In this document: positions 8,887-17,856 of the stretch, piece by piece
How the letters are laid out: every line of letters begins with the position of its first letter
Position numbering within the stretch: position 1 is the first letter of the stretch
Source: Kocuria marina
GTDB taxonomy: Bacteria > Actinomycetota > Actinomycetes > Actinomycetales > Micrococcaceae
Reading direction: 5' to 3'
Assembly (NCBI GenBank): GCA_014652975.1
Contig: BMZV01000003.1
Span: 186,001-250,000 of the forward strand
DNA: 64,000 nt
Position numbers and translations under genes: made by a program
The notes under the pieces: model-generated
Told to the model about the DNA's origin: nothing
The model's database searches: none
What the model saw: the letters and a program-made list of their open reading frames with translations, nothing else

Positions 8887-10365
8887 GTGTTCCAGCATGC
8901 AAGCCAGAAACACAAGCACCTGTCGTGGCGCGAGAGCTACCAGACGGAACTGAGGATCTACGACGCTTTGTCCCTGGTGCTCGCGCTCGCCGCGGCCCAG
9001 GCCCTGCGGTTCGGCTGGCTGCAGGGGTTGCTGCAGGTGGACGTGCTGCCCGTGCCCTACTGGCTCGTGGGGCTGCTGCTGGCCGTGGGGTGGTGGCTGT
9101 GGCTCGAGCTGCGCGGCACCCGCGGTGTGCGGCTGATCGGTAACGGTGCGGAGGAGGCAAAGCAGCTCGTCACGGCCTCGCTCACGTTGTTCGCCGCGAT
9201 CGCCATCGCCTCCTACGCCTTCAACGTGCCCACGGCGCGCGGGTACATCCTGATCGCACTGCCTCTCGGCACACTGGCCCTTTTCGCAGGACGCATGTGG
9301 GCGCGGCGTCAACTCATGCAGCGGCGCAAGAACGGGCTCAACATGTCCCGCACCATGGTGGTGGGTCGCTTCCCGGGGGCGGTGGAACTTGTTGGAGAGC
9401 TGCAGAGTCGCCCGGACGCCGGGTTCAACCCCGTGGCGGTCTATATGCCCACCTCGCACCACCAACTGCCGCAGTCCCTGCACTCCGTGCGGGTACCCGT
9501 CAACGCACTCGCGCCGGAGGAACGCCCGAGCGTCCAGGGGATCATGCAGGCGTGCCGCGAGCACGACATCGAGACGCTCGTGATGGCCGCCGCCGTACCC
9601 CTGAACACCACTGAGATCCGCCACCTGGGCTGGGCGCTCGCGGACGAGCGGATCCGACTGGTCATGAACACCGGGCTCACGGACGTGGCCGGACCCCGGA
9701 TCCACACCCAGCAGCTCGTGGGTCTGCCGCTGATCCACGTGGCCACCCCGCGTTTCACCCGGTCCAAGAAGATCGTCAAGCGCATCATCGACGTCACCGG
9801 CTCTCTGGCCGCGCTGATCATCCTCTTCCCCGTGATGCTCGTGCTGGGCATCCTGGTCAAGGCGCACGACGGCGGTCCCGCGTTCTTCGCGCAGGAGCGC
9901 GTGGGGATTGACGGCACCCGGTTCCGGATGCTCAAGTTCCGTTCCATGTACACGGACGCCGAGGAACGCAAGGCCGCCCTGATGGCCGCCAATGAGTCTC
10001 AGGGGGACGTGCTCTTCAAGATGAAGGATGATCCCCGCGTGACCGCACCCGGCAAGTGGATGCGCCGGTTCAGCCTGGACGAGCTGCCGCAGTTCATCAA
10101 CGTGCTCAACGGCACCATGTCCCTCGTGGGGCCCCGCCCGCCGCTGGCCAGCGAGGTGGACAAGTACGAGCAGCACGTCTACCGCCGCTTGCGTGTGCGC
10201 CCCGGGATCACTGGCCTGTGGCAGGTCTCCGGTCGTTCGGACCTCGACTGGAACCAGACCGTGCGCCTGGACCTGTACTACGTGGAGAACTGGTCGCCGG
10301 TGCAGGACTTGATCATCATGCTGCGGACCGTGCGCGCGGTCTTCGCATCCGAAGGCGCCTACTGA
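8887..10365 (+). CDS. Polyprenyl glycosylphosphotransferase (exopolysaccharide initiating sugar transferase)
   Basis: A 492-residue membrane enzyme of the type that moves a sugar-1-phosphate from a nucleotide sugar to undecaprenyl phosphate and so starts exopolysaccharide or teichoic-type glycan assembly. Four or five hydrophobic segments lie in residues 25-140, then a Rossmann-like domain (TMVVGRFPGAVELVGEL). A further hydrophobic segment at KRIIDVTGSLAALIILFP leads into the catalytic domain with the marks FFAQERVGIDGTRF, LKFRSMYTDAEER, SLDELPQFINVLNG, MSLVGPRPP and RPGITGLWQVSGR. A GTG at 8887 preceded by GGGGGAAGG was chosen over an earlier in-frame GTG-like extension. No other glycan genes are adjacent, so the polymer is unknown. 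Confidence 0.9.
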   Translation: MFQHASQKHKHLSWRESYQTELRIYDALSLVLALAAAQALRFGWLQGLLQVDVLPVPYWLVGLLLAVGWWLWLELRGTRGVRLIGNGAEEAKQLVTASLTLFAAIAIASYAFNVPTARGYILIALPLGTLALFAGRMWARRQLMQRRKNGLNMSRTMVVGRFPGAVELVGELQSRPDAGFNPVAVYMPTSHHQLPQSLHSVRVPVNALAPEERPSVQGIMQACREHDIETLVMAAAVPLNTTEIRHLGWALADERIRLVMNTGLTDVAGPRIHTQQLVGLPLIHVATPRFTRSKKIVKRIIDVTGSLAALIILFPVMLVLGILVKAHDGGPAFFAQERVGIDGTRFRMLKFRSMYTDAEERKAALMAANESQGDVLFKMKDDPRVTAPGKWMRRFSLDELPQFINVLNGTMSLVGPRPPLASEVDKYEQHVYRRLRVRPGITGLWQVSGRSDLDWNQTVRLDLYYVENWSPVQDLIIMLRTVRAVFASEGAY

Positions 10366-10530
10366 GGTCGAAATCAGAAGTATTTCTTCTCGAAATGCAA
10401 TCGTGATGACCGTTGCGTGTGAGATACATCAAATTCCTGGGTGACCACTTACACTTTCTAGTGCGTCCCCCTGGCCGCTCGCCTTCCCCCCAATGAGTGG
10501 CTCCCCCCACACGCAGTAAAGGCTACGCGT

Positions 10531-12228
10531 ATGATCTCCCCCCGAAAATCAGTGCTGCCCGCTGCCGTGACCGCCGCGGTCCTGGCACTGACCACCTTCA
10601 TCCCCGCCACGGCGGCCAACGATCCCGCGGAGAACCTCAATCCCGAGAAGGGGAAAGTGGTCTCCGTGGAAACCCACGAACTCGAGACGGTTGTCAAGGA
10701 CCCCCAGCTGCCCACGGCCCCGCCCAAGACCGGTGACAAGAATCCCGGCGCGACCATGGGCCAGAAGATGAAGTCCATGGCGACCACGACCAACCTCTCG
10801 GAGGCGTCCGAGAAGGAACTCGACAAGGTGGCCGAGAACGTCCTCGGCCCCGAGGCGGCGAAACCCTCCGCCGCGCCGTCGACCGCGGCGCCGTCGCCCA
10901 AGACCCCCGCCACGCCGTCCGCGAGCGCGAACCCGAAGGCCACCGCGAGTGCCGCCGCGCAGGCCGCGGGCACCACGGGCATCGGCCCGGCCGGTTCCAT
11001 GTCCCTCGTGATCCGGGAGAACAACTGGATCCCCACCGGGATCCAGGGCATGGACGTCTCCGGGTGGCAGCCTGCTGTGAACTGGAGCGCGGAATACGCC
11101 GCCGGCGCGCGCTTCGCTTACGTCAAGGCCACCGAGGGGACCGGTTATCACTCCGAGGCCTTCAACGACCAATACACGGGCTCGTACGAGGTGGGCATGT
11201 TCCGCGGCGCGTACCACTTCGCGCTGCCCTCACAGTCCTCGGGTGCCGCCCAGGCGGACTTCTTCATCAACAACGGCGGCGGCTGGTCCTCGGACGGCAA
11301 GACCCTGCCCGGCCTGCTGGACATCGAGTACAACCCGTACGCCTCCCTGGGTGGCACGTGCTACAACATGTCCCAGCCGCAGATGACCGCGTGGATCAAG
11401 TCCTTCTCGGACCGCTACAAGCAGCGCACTGGTCGACTGCCCGCGATCTACACGACCGCGGACTGGTGGCAGACCTGCACGGGCAACACGGCGCAGTTCA
11501 ACGACCACCCCCTGCACCTCGCGTCCTACGGCGTCATGGCACCCCAGTGGTACCCCAACGGCTGGTCGCGCTACGACATCTGGCAGTACACGGACAGCGG
11601 GCCCTTCTCGGGTGATTCGAACGTGTACGGCGGTTCGTGGGCACAGCTGCAGGCCCTGGCATCGTCGTCGAGCTACAAGCCGCTGGGCGGGCGCGCGACC
11701 GGCTACTCCGTGGCCGGCGGCATCGGCGCGATCTACCGCGCCACGGGCGGCGCCGCGAAGTGGGGCACCCCGGTGGGCCCCGAGGCCAACGCCGCGAACG
11801 GCGGCCGGTACCAAGAGTTCGTGCGCAACGGCGTGAAGTCCACCGCGTACTGGCACCGCACCACGGGCGGGCACATGGTGCGCAACACGAGCAGCATCGG
11901 CGGGAAGTTCATCGGCGCCGGACGGGAACGCGGTTACGGCTTCCCGATCACCGAGGAGCGCTCGCTGGCGGGCGGGGCCTACCAGGTCTTCCGTACCCCG
12001 TCCGGTAAGTCCACCAAGCTCATGTGGTCCCCGCGCACGGGTTCGCACGCGATCAAGGAGTACGGCGCGATCGGTCAGCGCTGGGCGAAGTCCGGTATGG
12101 AGCGCGGCCTGGGCTATCCCACGACCGACGAGTACCGCGCGGGCTACGAGATCCGTCAGCAGTTCTCCAACGGATACGTGATCGGGTACAACACCGTCTA
12201 CGGCGGGACCCGGATCAGCCGGTTGTGA
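10531..12228 (+). CDS. Secreted GH25 muramidase with LGFP repeats
   Basis: A 565-residue exported lysozyme. The signal peptide is clear (basic MISPRKS, hydrophobic core, probable cleavage near ATAA-ND). An Ala/Pro/Thr-rich linker spans about 100-155. The glycoside hydrolase 25 domain covers about 170-375: GMDVSGWQ carries one catalytic-site Asp, LLDIEYNPY the DxE pair, and FRGAYHFA and RYDIWQYT are typical. Four LGFP-type repeats follow to the C-terminus (WGTPVGPE, RGYGFPITEE, RGLGYPTTDE); in other actinobacterial wall proteins these bind the envelope. A weak AAAGG precedes the ATG. The 165-bp upstream gap is unusually AT-rich and probably holds the promoter. Role: peptidoglycan remodelling or attack on other cells. 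Confidence 0.92.
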   Translation: MISPRKSVLPAAVTAAVLALTTFIPATAANDPAENLNPEKGKVVSVETHELETVVKDPQLPTAPPKTGDKNPGATMGQKMKSMATTTNLSEASEKELDKVAENVLGPEAAKPSAAPSTAAPSPKTPATPSASANPKATASAAAQAAGTTGIGPAGSMSLVIRENNWIPTGIQGMDVSGWQPAVNWSAEYAAGARFAYVKATEGTGYHSEAFNDQYTGSYEVGMFRGAYHFALPSQSSGAAQADFFINNGGGWSSDGKTLPGLLDIEYNPYASLGGTCYNMSQPQMTAWIKSFSDRYKQRTGRLPAIYTTADWWQTCTGNTAQFNDHPLHLASYGVMAPQWYPNGWSRYDIWQYTDSGPFSGDSNVYGGSWAQLQALASSSSYKPLGGRATGYSVAGGIGAIYRATGGAAKWGTPVGPEANAANGGRYQEFVRNGVKSTAYWHRTTGGHMVRNTSSIGGKFIGAGRERGYGFPITEERSLAGGAYQVFRTPSGKSTKLMWSPRTGSHAIKEYGAIGQRWAKSGMERGLGYPTTDEYRAGYEIRQQFSNGYVIGYNTVYGGTRISRL

Positions 12229-12231
12229 TGC

Positions 12232-12266
12232 CGTGGTGTCCGGGGTGATGCGCCCCGGACACCACG
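12232..12266 (+). terminator. Hairpin after the GH25 gene
   Basis: Perfect 14-bp stem (12232-12245 with 12253-12266), 7-base loop, starting 4 bp after the stop codon. It is the first of two stacked hairpins between the convergent GH25 and prs genes. Confidence 0.75.
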
Positions 12267-12276
12267 ACTCCCGAGC

Positions 12277-12320
12277 ACGACGAAGGCCGGGGTGGCGTGT
12301 GCCGCCCCGGCCTTCGTCGT
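12277..12320. terminator. Second, bidirectional hairpin (GH25 / prs)
   Basis: A perfect 16-bp stem (12277-12292 with 12305-12320), extendable inward by four more pairs including one wobble. It probably serves prs from the other strand. Confidence 0.75.
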
Positions 12321-12355
12321 ACCGGAAACCGCGTCGTAGCGGTCACCGGCGGTTG

Positions 12356-13336
12356 TCAGGAGCGGCCGTTGAACAGGCTGGTGACCGATCCGTCCTCGAA
12401 GACCTCCTGGATGGCACGGGCGATCAGCGGGGCGATCGAGAGCACCTCGAGGTTCTCGAACTGGTGCTCCGGGGGCACGGGCAGGGTGTCGGTCACGGCC
12501 ACCTTGTCCGCGCCACACGAGGACAACCGCTCCACGGCGGGACCGGAGAACACGGCGTGCGTGGCCGCGATGATCACGTTCTTCGCGCCCTGGTCCTTGA
12601 GCACCTTCACGGCGCCGGTGATCGTTCCGCCGGTGTCGATCATATCGTCGATGAGCACGCACGTACGGCCCTTGATGTTGCCCACGACCTCCTTGGACAC
12701 CGCCTGGTTGGGCACGGTGATGTCCCGGGTCTTGTGCACGAACGCGAGCGGGGCACCGCCCAGGCGCTCGGCCCACTGCTCGGCCACGCGCACACGGCCG
12801 GTGTCCGGAGACACCACGGTCACGTTGTCCACATCCACCACGGAGCGCACGTAGTCGCTCAGCAGCGGGATGGCCATGAGGTGGTCCACGGGTCCGTCGA
12901 AGAAACCCTGGATCTGCGCGGTGTGCAGGTCCACGGACATCAGCCGGTCCGCGCCCGCGGTCTTGTAGAGGTCCGCGATCAGGCGAGCGGAGATGGGCTC
13001 GCGGCCGCGGTGCTTCTTGTCCTGGCGCGCGTACGGGTAGAACGGGCTGACCACGGTGATGGACTTGGCGGATGCCCGTTTGAGGGAGTCCAGCATGATG
13101 AGCTGCTCCATCAACCACTGGTTGATGGGAGCGGGGTGGGACTGAATCAGGAACGCGTCCGCGCCGCGCACCGACTCACCGAAGCGCACGTAGGTCTCAC
13201 CGTTCGCGAAGTCGTACGCGTCCGTGGGGACCAGTTCGGTGCCCAGCTCACGGGCGATGTTGTTGGCGAGCTCGGGATGGGCCCGACCCGAGAGCAGAAC
13301 CATGCGGTTCGAACCCGTGTTGGTGATGCCGGTCAT
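12356..13336 (-). CDS. prs: Ribose-phosphate pyrophosphokinase
   Basis: PRPP synthetase, supplying PRPP for purine, pyrimidine, histidine, tryptophan and NAD synthesis. The 326-residue protein shows FANGETYVRFGESVRG, PFYPYARQDKKHRGREPISARL (read in two parts), SVDLHTAQIQGFF, and the PRPP-binding loop CVLIDDMIDTGGTI. Its ATG at 13336 follows AAGGAAAG. It lies 58 bp downstream of glmU on the same strand, the standard actinobacterial glmU-prs order, which couples UDP-GlcNAc and PRPP supply. Confidence 0.97.
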   Translation of the reverse strand: MTGITNTGSNRMVLLSGRAHPELANNIARELGTELVPTDAYDFANGETYVRFGESVRGADAFLIQSHPAPINQWLMEQLIMLDSLKRASAKSITVVSPFYPYARQDKKHRGREPISARLIADLYKTAGADRLMSVDLHTAQIQGFFDGPVDHLMAIPLLSDYVRSVVDVDNVTVVSPDTGRVRVAEQWAERLGGAPLAFVHKTRDITVPNQAVSKEVVGNIKGRTCVLIDDMIDTGGTITGAVKVLKDQGAKNVIIAATHAVFSGPAVERLSSCGADKVAVTDTLPVPPEHQFENLEVLSIAPLIARAIQEVFEDGSVTSLFNGRS

Positions 13337-13394
13337 GTGAACTCGCTTTCCTTGAATTCCCGTGGATCACTGCTCGCGTGCCGTGCGCCCGGAC

Positions 13395-14870
13395 TCAGGC
13401 GTGGTCGTCGCGGTCAGAGTCTTGAGCGGCCTGGGCCGCGCGTGCCGCCGCGGTTCCGGGACGGTGCTCCTGCACCCATCCTTCCACGATGACCTGCTTG
13501 CCCTCCGTGAGCACCAGGGCCCCGGCGGGGACGTCCTTGCGCACGGTGGTCCCGGCACCCGAGTAGGCGCCGTCGCCCACGGTCACGGGGGCCACGTACA
13601 TGTTGTCCGAACCCATGCGGACGTCGTTGCCGATCCTGGTGTGGTGCTTGGCCACGCCGTCGTAGTTCACGAAGACCGAGGCCGCGCCGATGTTGGAGTT
13701 CTCCCCGATCGTGGCGTCCCCCACGTAGGACAGGTGCGGGACCTTGGAGCCGCGTCCGATCGTGGCCTTCTTGGTCTCCACGAACGTGCCGATCTTGCCG
13801 TCCTCGCCCAGGACCGTGCCGGGGCGCAGGTACGCGAAGGGGCCCACCGTGGCGCCCGCGCGCAGCTCGGAATCGCTGCCGTGGGTGCGCGTGACGCGCG
13901 CTCCGCGGCCGACGATCACGTCGGTCAGGGTGGTGTCGGGGCCCACGACGGCGTCCTCCGCGACCCGCGTACGCCCATGCAGTTGGGTCCCGGGCAGCAC
14001 GGTGCTGTCCGCCTCGAGCTCCACGGTGTCGTCGATCCACGTGGTCGCGGGGTCCACGATGGACACCCCGTTGCGCATGTGCATTTCCAGGGTTCGCTGG
14101 TTGAGGTAGTGCCCCAGTGCCGCGAGCTGGACGCGGTCGTTGGCGCCCTCGAGCTCCATGTAATCCGCCATCTTGAGGGCGTCCACGCGGTGGCCGGCCT
14201 CGCGCGCGAGACGCGGGACGTCCGTGAGGTACTTCTCCGCCTGGGCGTTGTCGGTGTCCACGCGGGAGAGCGCATCCCGCAGCACCGCGGCGTCGAACGC
14301 GAAGATCCCGGAGTTGACCTCGCTCACGGCACGCTCGGCGTCCGTGGCGTCCTTGAACTCCTTGATCTCGGCGAACTCGCCGCGCTCGTCCCGCAGGATC
14401 CGGCCGTACTTGCCGGGCTCGGGGTGATCGGCGGTCAGCACCGTCACGGCGTTGCCGTGGGAGTCGTGGTGCGCCACGAACTCGCGCAGCGTGTCCACCA
14501 TGAGCAGGGGGACGTCCCCGTAGGTCACCAGCACAGTGCCGCTCACGGGGGTCTCGGCGTCGAGGACCTCGAGGCCCGCGTCCACGGCGGAACCGGTACC
14601 GGGGACGTCCGACTGGTCCGCGGTCAGGACCTCGGGATCCACGGCCGCGATGTGCTCGGCCACGAGATCGCGCTGGTGACGGATCACGGCCACGATGCGC
14701 TGCGGCGCGAGCTCGCGGGCCACCTTCAAGGCGTGGCCGAGCATGGAACGACCCCCGATCTCATGCAGGATCTTGGGGGTCTTGGACTTCATGCGGGTGC
14801 CCTTACCCGCGGCCAGGACGATGACGGCGGCGGGGTTCTGCCCGGTGCTCGCGGTGTCAATGGTGCTCAC
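13395..14870 (-). CDS. glmU: Bifunctional GlmU (GlcNAc-1-P uridyltransferase / glucosamine-1-P acetyltransferase)
   Basis: A 491-residue enzyme making UDP-GlcNAc for peptidoglycan. The N-terminal pyrophosphorylase domain has VLAAGKGTRMKSKTPKILHEI, followed by LVTYGDVPLL and YGRILRDERGEFAEI. The C-terminal left-handed beta helix has the acetyltransferase pattern (GPFAYLRPGTVLGEDGKIGTF in pieces, VPHLSYVGDATIGENSNIGA). The start is GTG at 14870 because AGAGGAG lies eight bases before it; the longer open frame to 14912 lacks such a site. The C-terminal tail after EGWVQEHRPG is short and charged. Confidence 0.96.
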   Translation of the reverse strand: MSTIDTASTGQNPAAVIVLAAGKGTRMKSKTPKILHEIGGRSMLGHALKVARELAPQRIVAVIRHQRDLVAEHIAAVDPEVLTADQSDVPGTGSAVDAGLEVLDAETPVSGTVLVTYGDVPLLMVDTLREFVAHHDSHGNAVTVLTADHPEPGKYGRILRDERGEFAEIKEFKDATDAERAVSEVNSGIFAFDAAVLRDALSRVDTDNAQAEKYLTDVPRLAREAGHRVDALKMADYMELEGANDRVQLAALGHYLNQRTLEMHMRNGVSIVDPATTWIDDTVELEADSTVLPGTQLHGRTRVAEDAVVGPDTTLTDVIVGRGARVTRTHGSDSELRAGATVGPFAYLRPGTVLGEDGKIGTFVETKKATIGRGSKVPHLSYVGDATIGENSNIGAASVFVNYDGVAKHHTRIGNDVRMGSDNMYVAPVTVGDGAYSGAGTTVRKDVPAGALVLTEGKQVIVEGWVQEHRPGTAAARAAQAAQDSDRDDHA

Positions 14871-14934
14871 GGAGCAGACTCCTCTGGTTGCTCGTGAGGC
14901 GGTGGGGGCCATCTACGCCTCGATGTATCGTGCG

Positions 14935-15006
14935 TTCCGCCACTAGGACTCGAACCTAGACTCACGGCTCCAAAGGCCGGTGTGCTGCCAATTACACCAT
15001 GGCGGA
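14935..15006 (-). tRNA. tRNA-Gln (anticodon TTG)
   Basis: Read on the minus strand, the 7-bp acceptor arms are TCCGCCA and TGGCGGA, and the discriminator A is at 14935. The D-arm has GTGTAATTGGCAGCAC, the anticodon loop is CTTTGGA (TTG at positions 34-36), and the T-arm is CTAGGTTCGAGTCCTAG. CCA is not encoded. It sits just upstream of glmU. Confidence 0.95.
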
Positions 15007-15079
15007 GCGTTGTCACCCGCGGGCGCCAACATGTGCGTGCGCCCGGAGGACGCACGAGACGTCACTTTATCATCTGCGT

Positions 15080-15811
15080 TCAGCGCGTCAGCACGAGCAG
15101 AACCCGCCCCGCTGCACGGTTCTCCTCGAATCCGGGGAGCCCCCGGGACAGGGTCTCGGCGTCCTCCACGGTGATCCCGCGCACGAGCACGGGGGCGCGT
15201 GCGGCGGCGCGGCGCACGTACTCCCACGCGGCGTTGTCGGCCTGTCCGGCGGCCCGGGAACGCGAGACGTCCCACGCCATGGAGGTGACGTCCGGGGCGG
15301 TGACGTCCAGCGTGCCGTTGTCGTACTCGCGGTCCAGCAGGGCCATGAGCATGCCCACTTCCTCCACGATCGTGCTGTTCTGCACCATGAGCTTGACCTG
15401 GCGGTGGGACGCTGCTTCCGCGAGCGCGGCGAGCATCGAGTACAGCCGCCGCCGTTGCCGCCCCCGGTGCGCCACCCCGCCCAGGGCGAGCACGAGCCAC
15501 CCGGCGCCCACACCGCGACACAGCTCCAGGGCGTCGTCCACGGCCGCGAGCACGCCCTCGTCGGGGATGTCGTCGTCCACGGCCACGGGCGCGCGCAACA
15601 ACAGGGGTTCCGCGCCGGCCTCGCGCAGGCGTAGAGCGGTCTGGCGGCGCACGAGCGAACCCATGTGCGGCCCCACGGGGTGGTCCCCGCCGATCGTGAT
15701 CTCCACCGGCCCCGGGAACTCACGGATCCGGGCCACCGCCGCAGCGAGGCCCTGGGGATCGTCCAGGACGGTTCCCGCGGGCGTCTCCCCGCGTCCTGTT
15801 GCGTCGTGCAT
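15080..15811 (-). CDS. Conserved-looking protein of unknown function
   Basis: I do not recognise this 243-residue protein. It is soluble, with no signal peptide. Visible features are PVEITIGGDHPVGPHMGSLVRR near residue 40, DDDIPDEGVLAAVDDALELCRG, a hydrophobic GWLVLALGGVAHRG, a basic RQRRRLYSMLAALAEA, and a C-terminal VLVRGITVEDAETLSRGLPGF. The IGGDH stretch resembles the arginase/agmatinase metal motif, but the later Asp/His motifs of that family are absent, so I do not call it one. GAGACT ends seven bases before the ATG, compatible with a leaderless start. It lies 73 bp upstream of tRNA-Gln on the same strand. Confidence 0.65.
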   Translation of the reverse strand: MHDATGRGETPAGTVLDDPQGLAAAVARIREFPGPVEITIGGDHPVGPHMGSLVRRQTALRLREAGAEPLLLRAPVAVDDDIPDEGVLAAVDDALELCRGVGAGWLVLALGGVAHRGRQRRRLYSMLAALAEAASHRQVKLMVQNSTIVEEVGMLMALLDREYDNGTLDVTAPDVTSMAWDVSRSRAAGQADNAAWEYVRRAAARAPVLVRGITVEDAETLSRGLPGFEENRAAGRVLLVLTR

Positions 15812-15887
15812 GGCACACAGTCTCGCACGCCCGTGGGACGGGGGGACGACGCCGCGGCCCGTCGGTGCGCGCTTGTATCCTTGCCGG

Positions 15888-17840
15888 GTGGCTCATCTGA
15901 TCGGCGGAGAAAACTTACATCTCGAGTACCCCACCAAGACCGTGTTCGACTCGGTCACCGTGGGGATCGACGAGGGCGACCGGATCGGGATCGTGGGTCG
16001 CAACGGGGACGGCAAGTCCACTCTCATGCGACTGCTCGCGGGGCGCATCGCACCGGACTCCGGGCGGGTGACCGTGCGCAGCGGGACGACCGTGGGCATG
16101 CTCGACCAGGCCGACACGCTGGACCCGGACCAAACAGTGGGCCACGCCGTGGTGGGGGACGTGCCCGACTACGTGTGGGCCGCGGATCCCAAGGTGCGGG
16201 ACGTGATCTCCGGGCTCGTCTCGGACGTGGACTGGGACACCCCCGTGGGGCAGCTCTCGGGCGGGCAGCGCCGCCGGGTCGCGCTCGCGAGCCTGCTGAC
16301 CGGCGACTGGGACGTGATCTTCCTGGACGAGCCCACCAACCACCTGGACGTGGACGGCATCACGTGGCTCGCGAAACACCTCAATAACCGCTGGTCCAGG
16401 AACGCCGGCGCGCTCGTGGTCGTGACCCACGACCGCTGGTTCCTGGACGCCGTGTGCACCGACACGTGGGAGGTCCACGACCGGATCGTGGAACCCTTCG
16501 AGGGCGGGTACGCGGCGTACGTGCTGCAGCGCGTGGAGCGCGACCGGCAGGCCGCCGTGGTGGAGCAGAAGCGGCAGAACCTCATGCGCAAGGAGCTCGC
16601 ATGGCTGCGCCGCGGGGCACCCGCGCGCACGTCCAAACCCAAGTTCCGCATCGACGCCGCCAACCAGTTGATCTCCGACGTCCCGCCGCCGCGCGATTCC
16701 GTGTCGCTGTCCCGCATGGCGGTGTCCCGGTTGGGCAAGGACGTGGTGGACATCGAGGACGTGTCGGTGGAGTTCCCCTCCCCCGCCGTTTCCGGTTCCG
16801 CGGGTTCGTCCGGTCCGTCCGGCCCTTCCGCGGACGACGACGGCGCCGCGACTGCCGCTTCGTCGGGCGCCTCTTCGCCTGGCGCCTCCGGGCGGACACG
16901 CGTGCTGCAGGACGTCACGTGGTTGATCGCCCCCGGGGAGCGCACGGGCATCCTGGGCGTCAACGGCGCGGGCAAGTCCACGCTCCTGGGGCTCGTCACG
17001 GGTGCCGTGGAGCCCACCACGGGGCGGGTCAAGCGCGGGAAGACCGTCAAGATCGCGACCTTGACCCAGCAGCTCGCCGAGCTCGAGGACGTCGCGAACG
17101 ACCGGGTCTCGGACGTCGTCGCCCGGAAGAAGACCTCCTACGTGACCGACGGCAAGGAGATGACCCCCACCCAACTGCTCGAGCGGCTGGGGTTCTCGTC
17201 CGCGCAGCTGAAGACCCCGGTCAAGGACCTCTCGGGTGGACAGAAGCGGCGCCTGCAGTTGCTGCTCATCCTGCTGGACGAGCCCAACGTGTTGATCCTG
17301 GACGAGCCCTCCAACGACCTGGACACGGACATGCTCGCCGCCATGGAGGATCTCCTGGACACGTGGCCCGGGACCCTGCTGGTGGTCTCCCACGACCGCT
17401 ATCTCCTGGAGCGGGTGACCGATCAGCAGTACGCGGTAATCAACGGCCGGTTCCGGCACCTGCCCGGCGGGGTCGAGGAGTACCTCAACCTCTCGGCGAC
17501 CGCGGCGTCCGGCACCGCAGCCGGTTCCTCCGGGGCGTCCAACCCGCTTGCGGCGTCCTCTTCCTCCTCTGGCACTGCCCCTGCCTCCGACGGCGCCGCC
17601 CCCTCCGAGCCGCGGCTGTCCGGCGCGCAGGCGCGGGCCGCGCAGAAGGAACTGGGCGCCGTCGAACGCAAGATGCAGAAACTCGGCGAGCAGATCGAGG
17701 CATTGGACGGGACCATGGCCGCCGCGGACCCCTCGGACTTCGAAGGGCTCGGCAAGCTGGCGGCGCAGAAGTCCGAACTGCAGGAGCAGCTGGACGAACT
17801 CGAGCTGCGATGGCTCGAGCTGGGCGAGGCGCTGGAGTAG
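15888..17840 (+). CDS. ABC-F family ATPase (Uup/EttA-like translation factor)
   Basis: A 650-residue soluble protein with two ABC domains and no membrane segments, the ABC-F layout; members act on the ribosome or protect it from antibiotics. Domain 1: Walker A GRNGDGKST, signature LSGGQRRRVAL, Walker B VIFLDEPTNHLDVDG. Domain 2: GVNGAGKST, LSGGQKRRLQL, LILDEPSNDLDTDM. The linker holds a basic helix (KRQNLMRKELAWLRRGAPARTSKPK). A coiled coil ends the protein after a Ser/Ala-rich spacer, as in Uup. A Ser/Gly/Ala-rich insert of about 40 residues splits the start of domain 2. GTG at 15888 follows TATCCT by six bases (leaderless). Housekeeping is likelier than resistance. Confidence 0.92.
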   Translation: MAHLIGGENLHLEYPTKTVFDSVTVGIDEGDRIGIVGRNGDGKSTLMRLLAGRIAPDSGRVTVRSGTTVGMLDQADTLDPDQTVGHAVVGDVPDYVWAADPKVRDVISGLVSDVDWDTPVGQLSGGQRRRVALASLLTGDWDVIFLDEPTNHLDVDGITWLAKHLNNRWSRNAGALVVVTHDRWFLDAVCTDTWEVHDRIVEPFEGGYAAYVLQRVERDRQAAVVEQKRQNLMRKELAWLRRGAPARTSKPKFRIDAANQLISDVPPPRDSVSLSRMAVSRLGKDVVDIEDVSVEFPSPAVSGSAGSSGPSGPSADDDGAATAASSGASSPGASGRTRVLQDVTWLIAPGERTGILGVNGAGKSTLLGLVTGAVEPTTGRVKRGKTVKIATLTQQLAELEDVANDRVSDVVARKKTSYVTDGKEMTPTQLLERLGFSSAQLKTPVKDLSGGQKRRLQLLLILLDEPNVLILDEPSNDLDTDMLAAMEDLLDTWPGTLLVVSHDRYLLERVTDQQYAVINGRFRHLPGGVEEYLNLSATAASGTAAGSSGASNPLAASSSSSGTAPASDGAAPSEPRLSGAQARAAQKELGAVERKMQKLGEQIEALDGTMAAADPSDFEGLGKLAAQKSELQEQLDELELRWLELGEALE

Positions 17841-17856
17841 ACGAGCGAGCCGGAGC

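Noticed and set aside
10376-10390. Short AT-rich inverted repeat AGAAG-TATTT-CTTCT as terminator or operator
   Set aside because: The 5-bp arms are too short to claim either role without further support.
12233-13492. Long plus-strand frame across prs
   Set aside because: Antisense shadow of prs; the minus strand carries all PRPP synthetase motifs.
15080-15811. Arginase/agmatinase call from GGDH
   Set aside because: Only one of the family's metal motifs is present; the DAHxD and DxD segments are absent.
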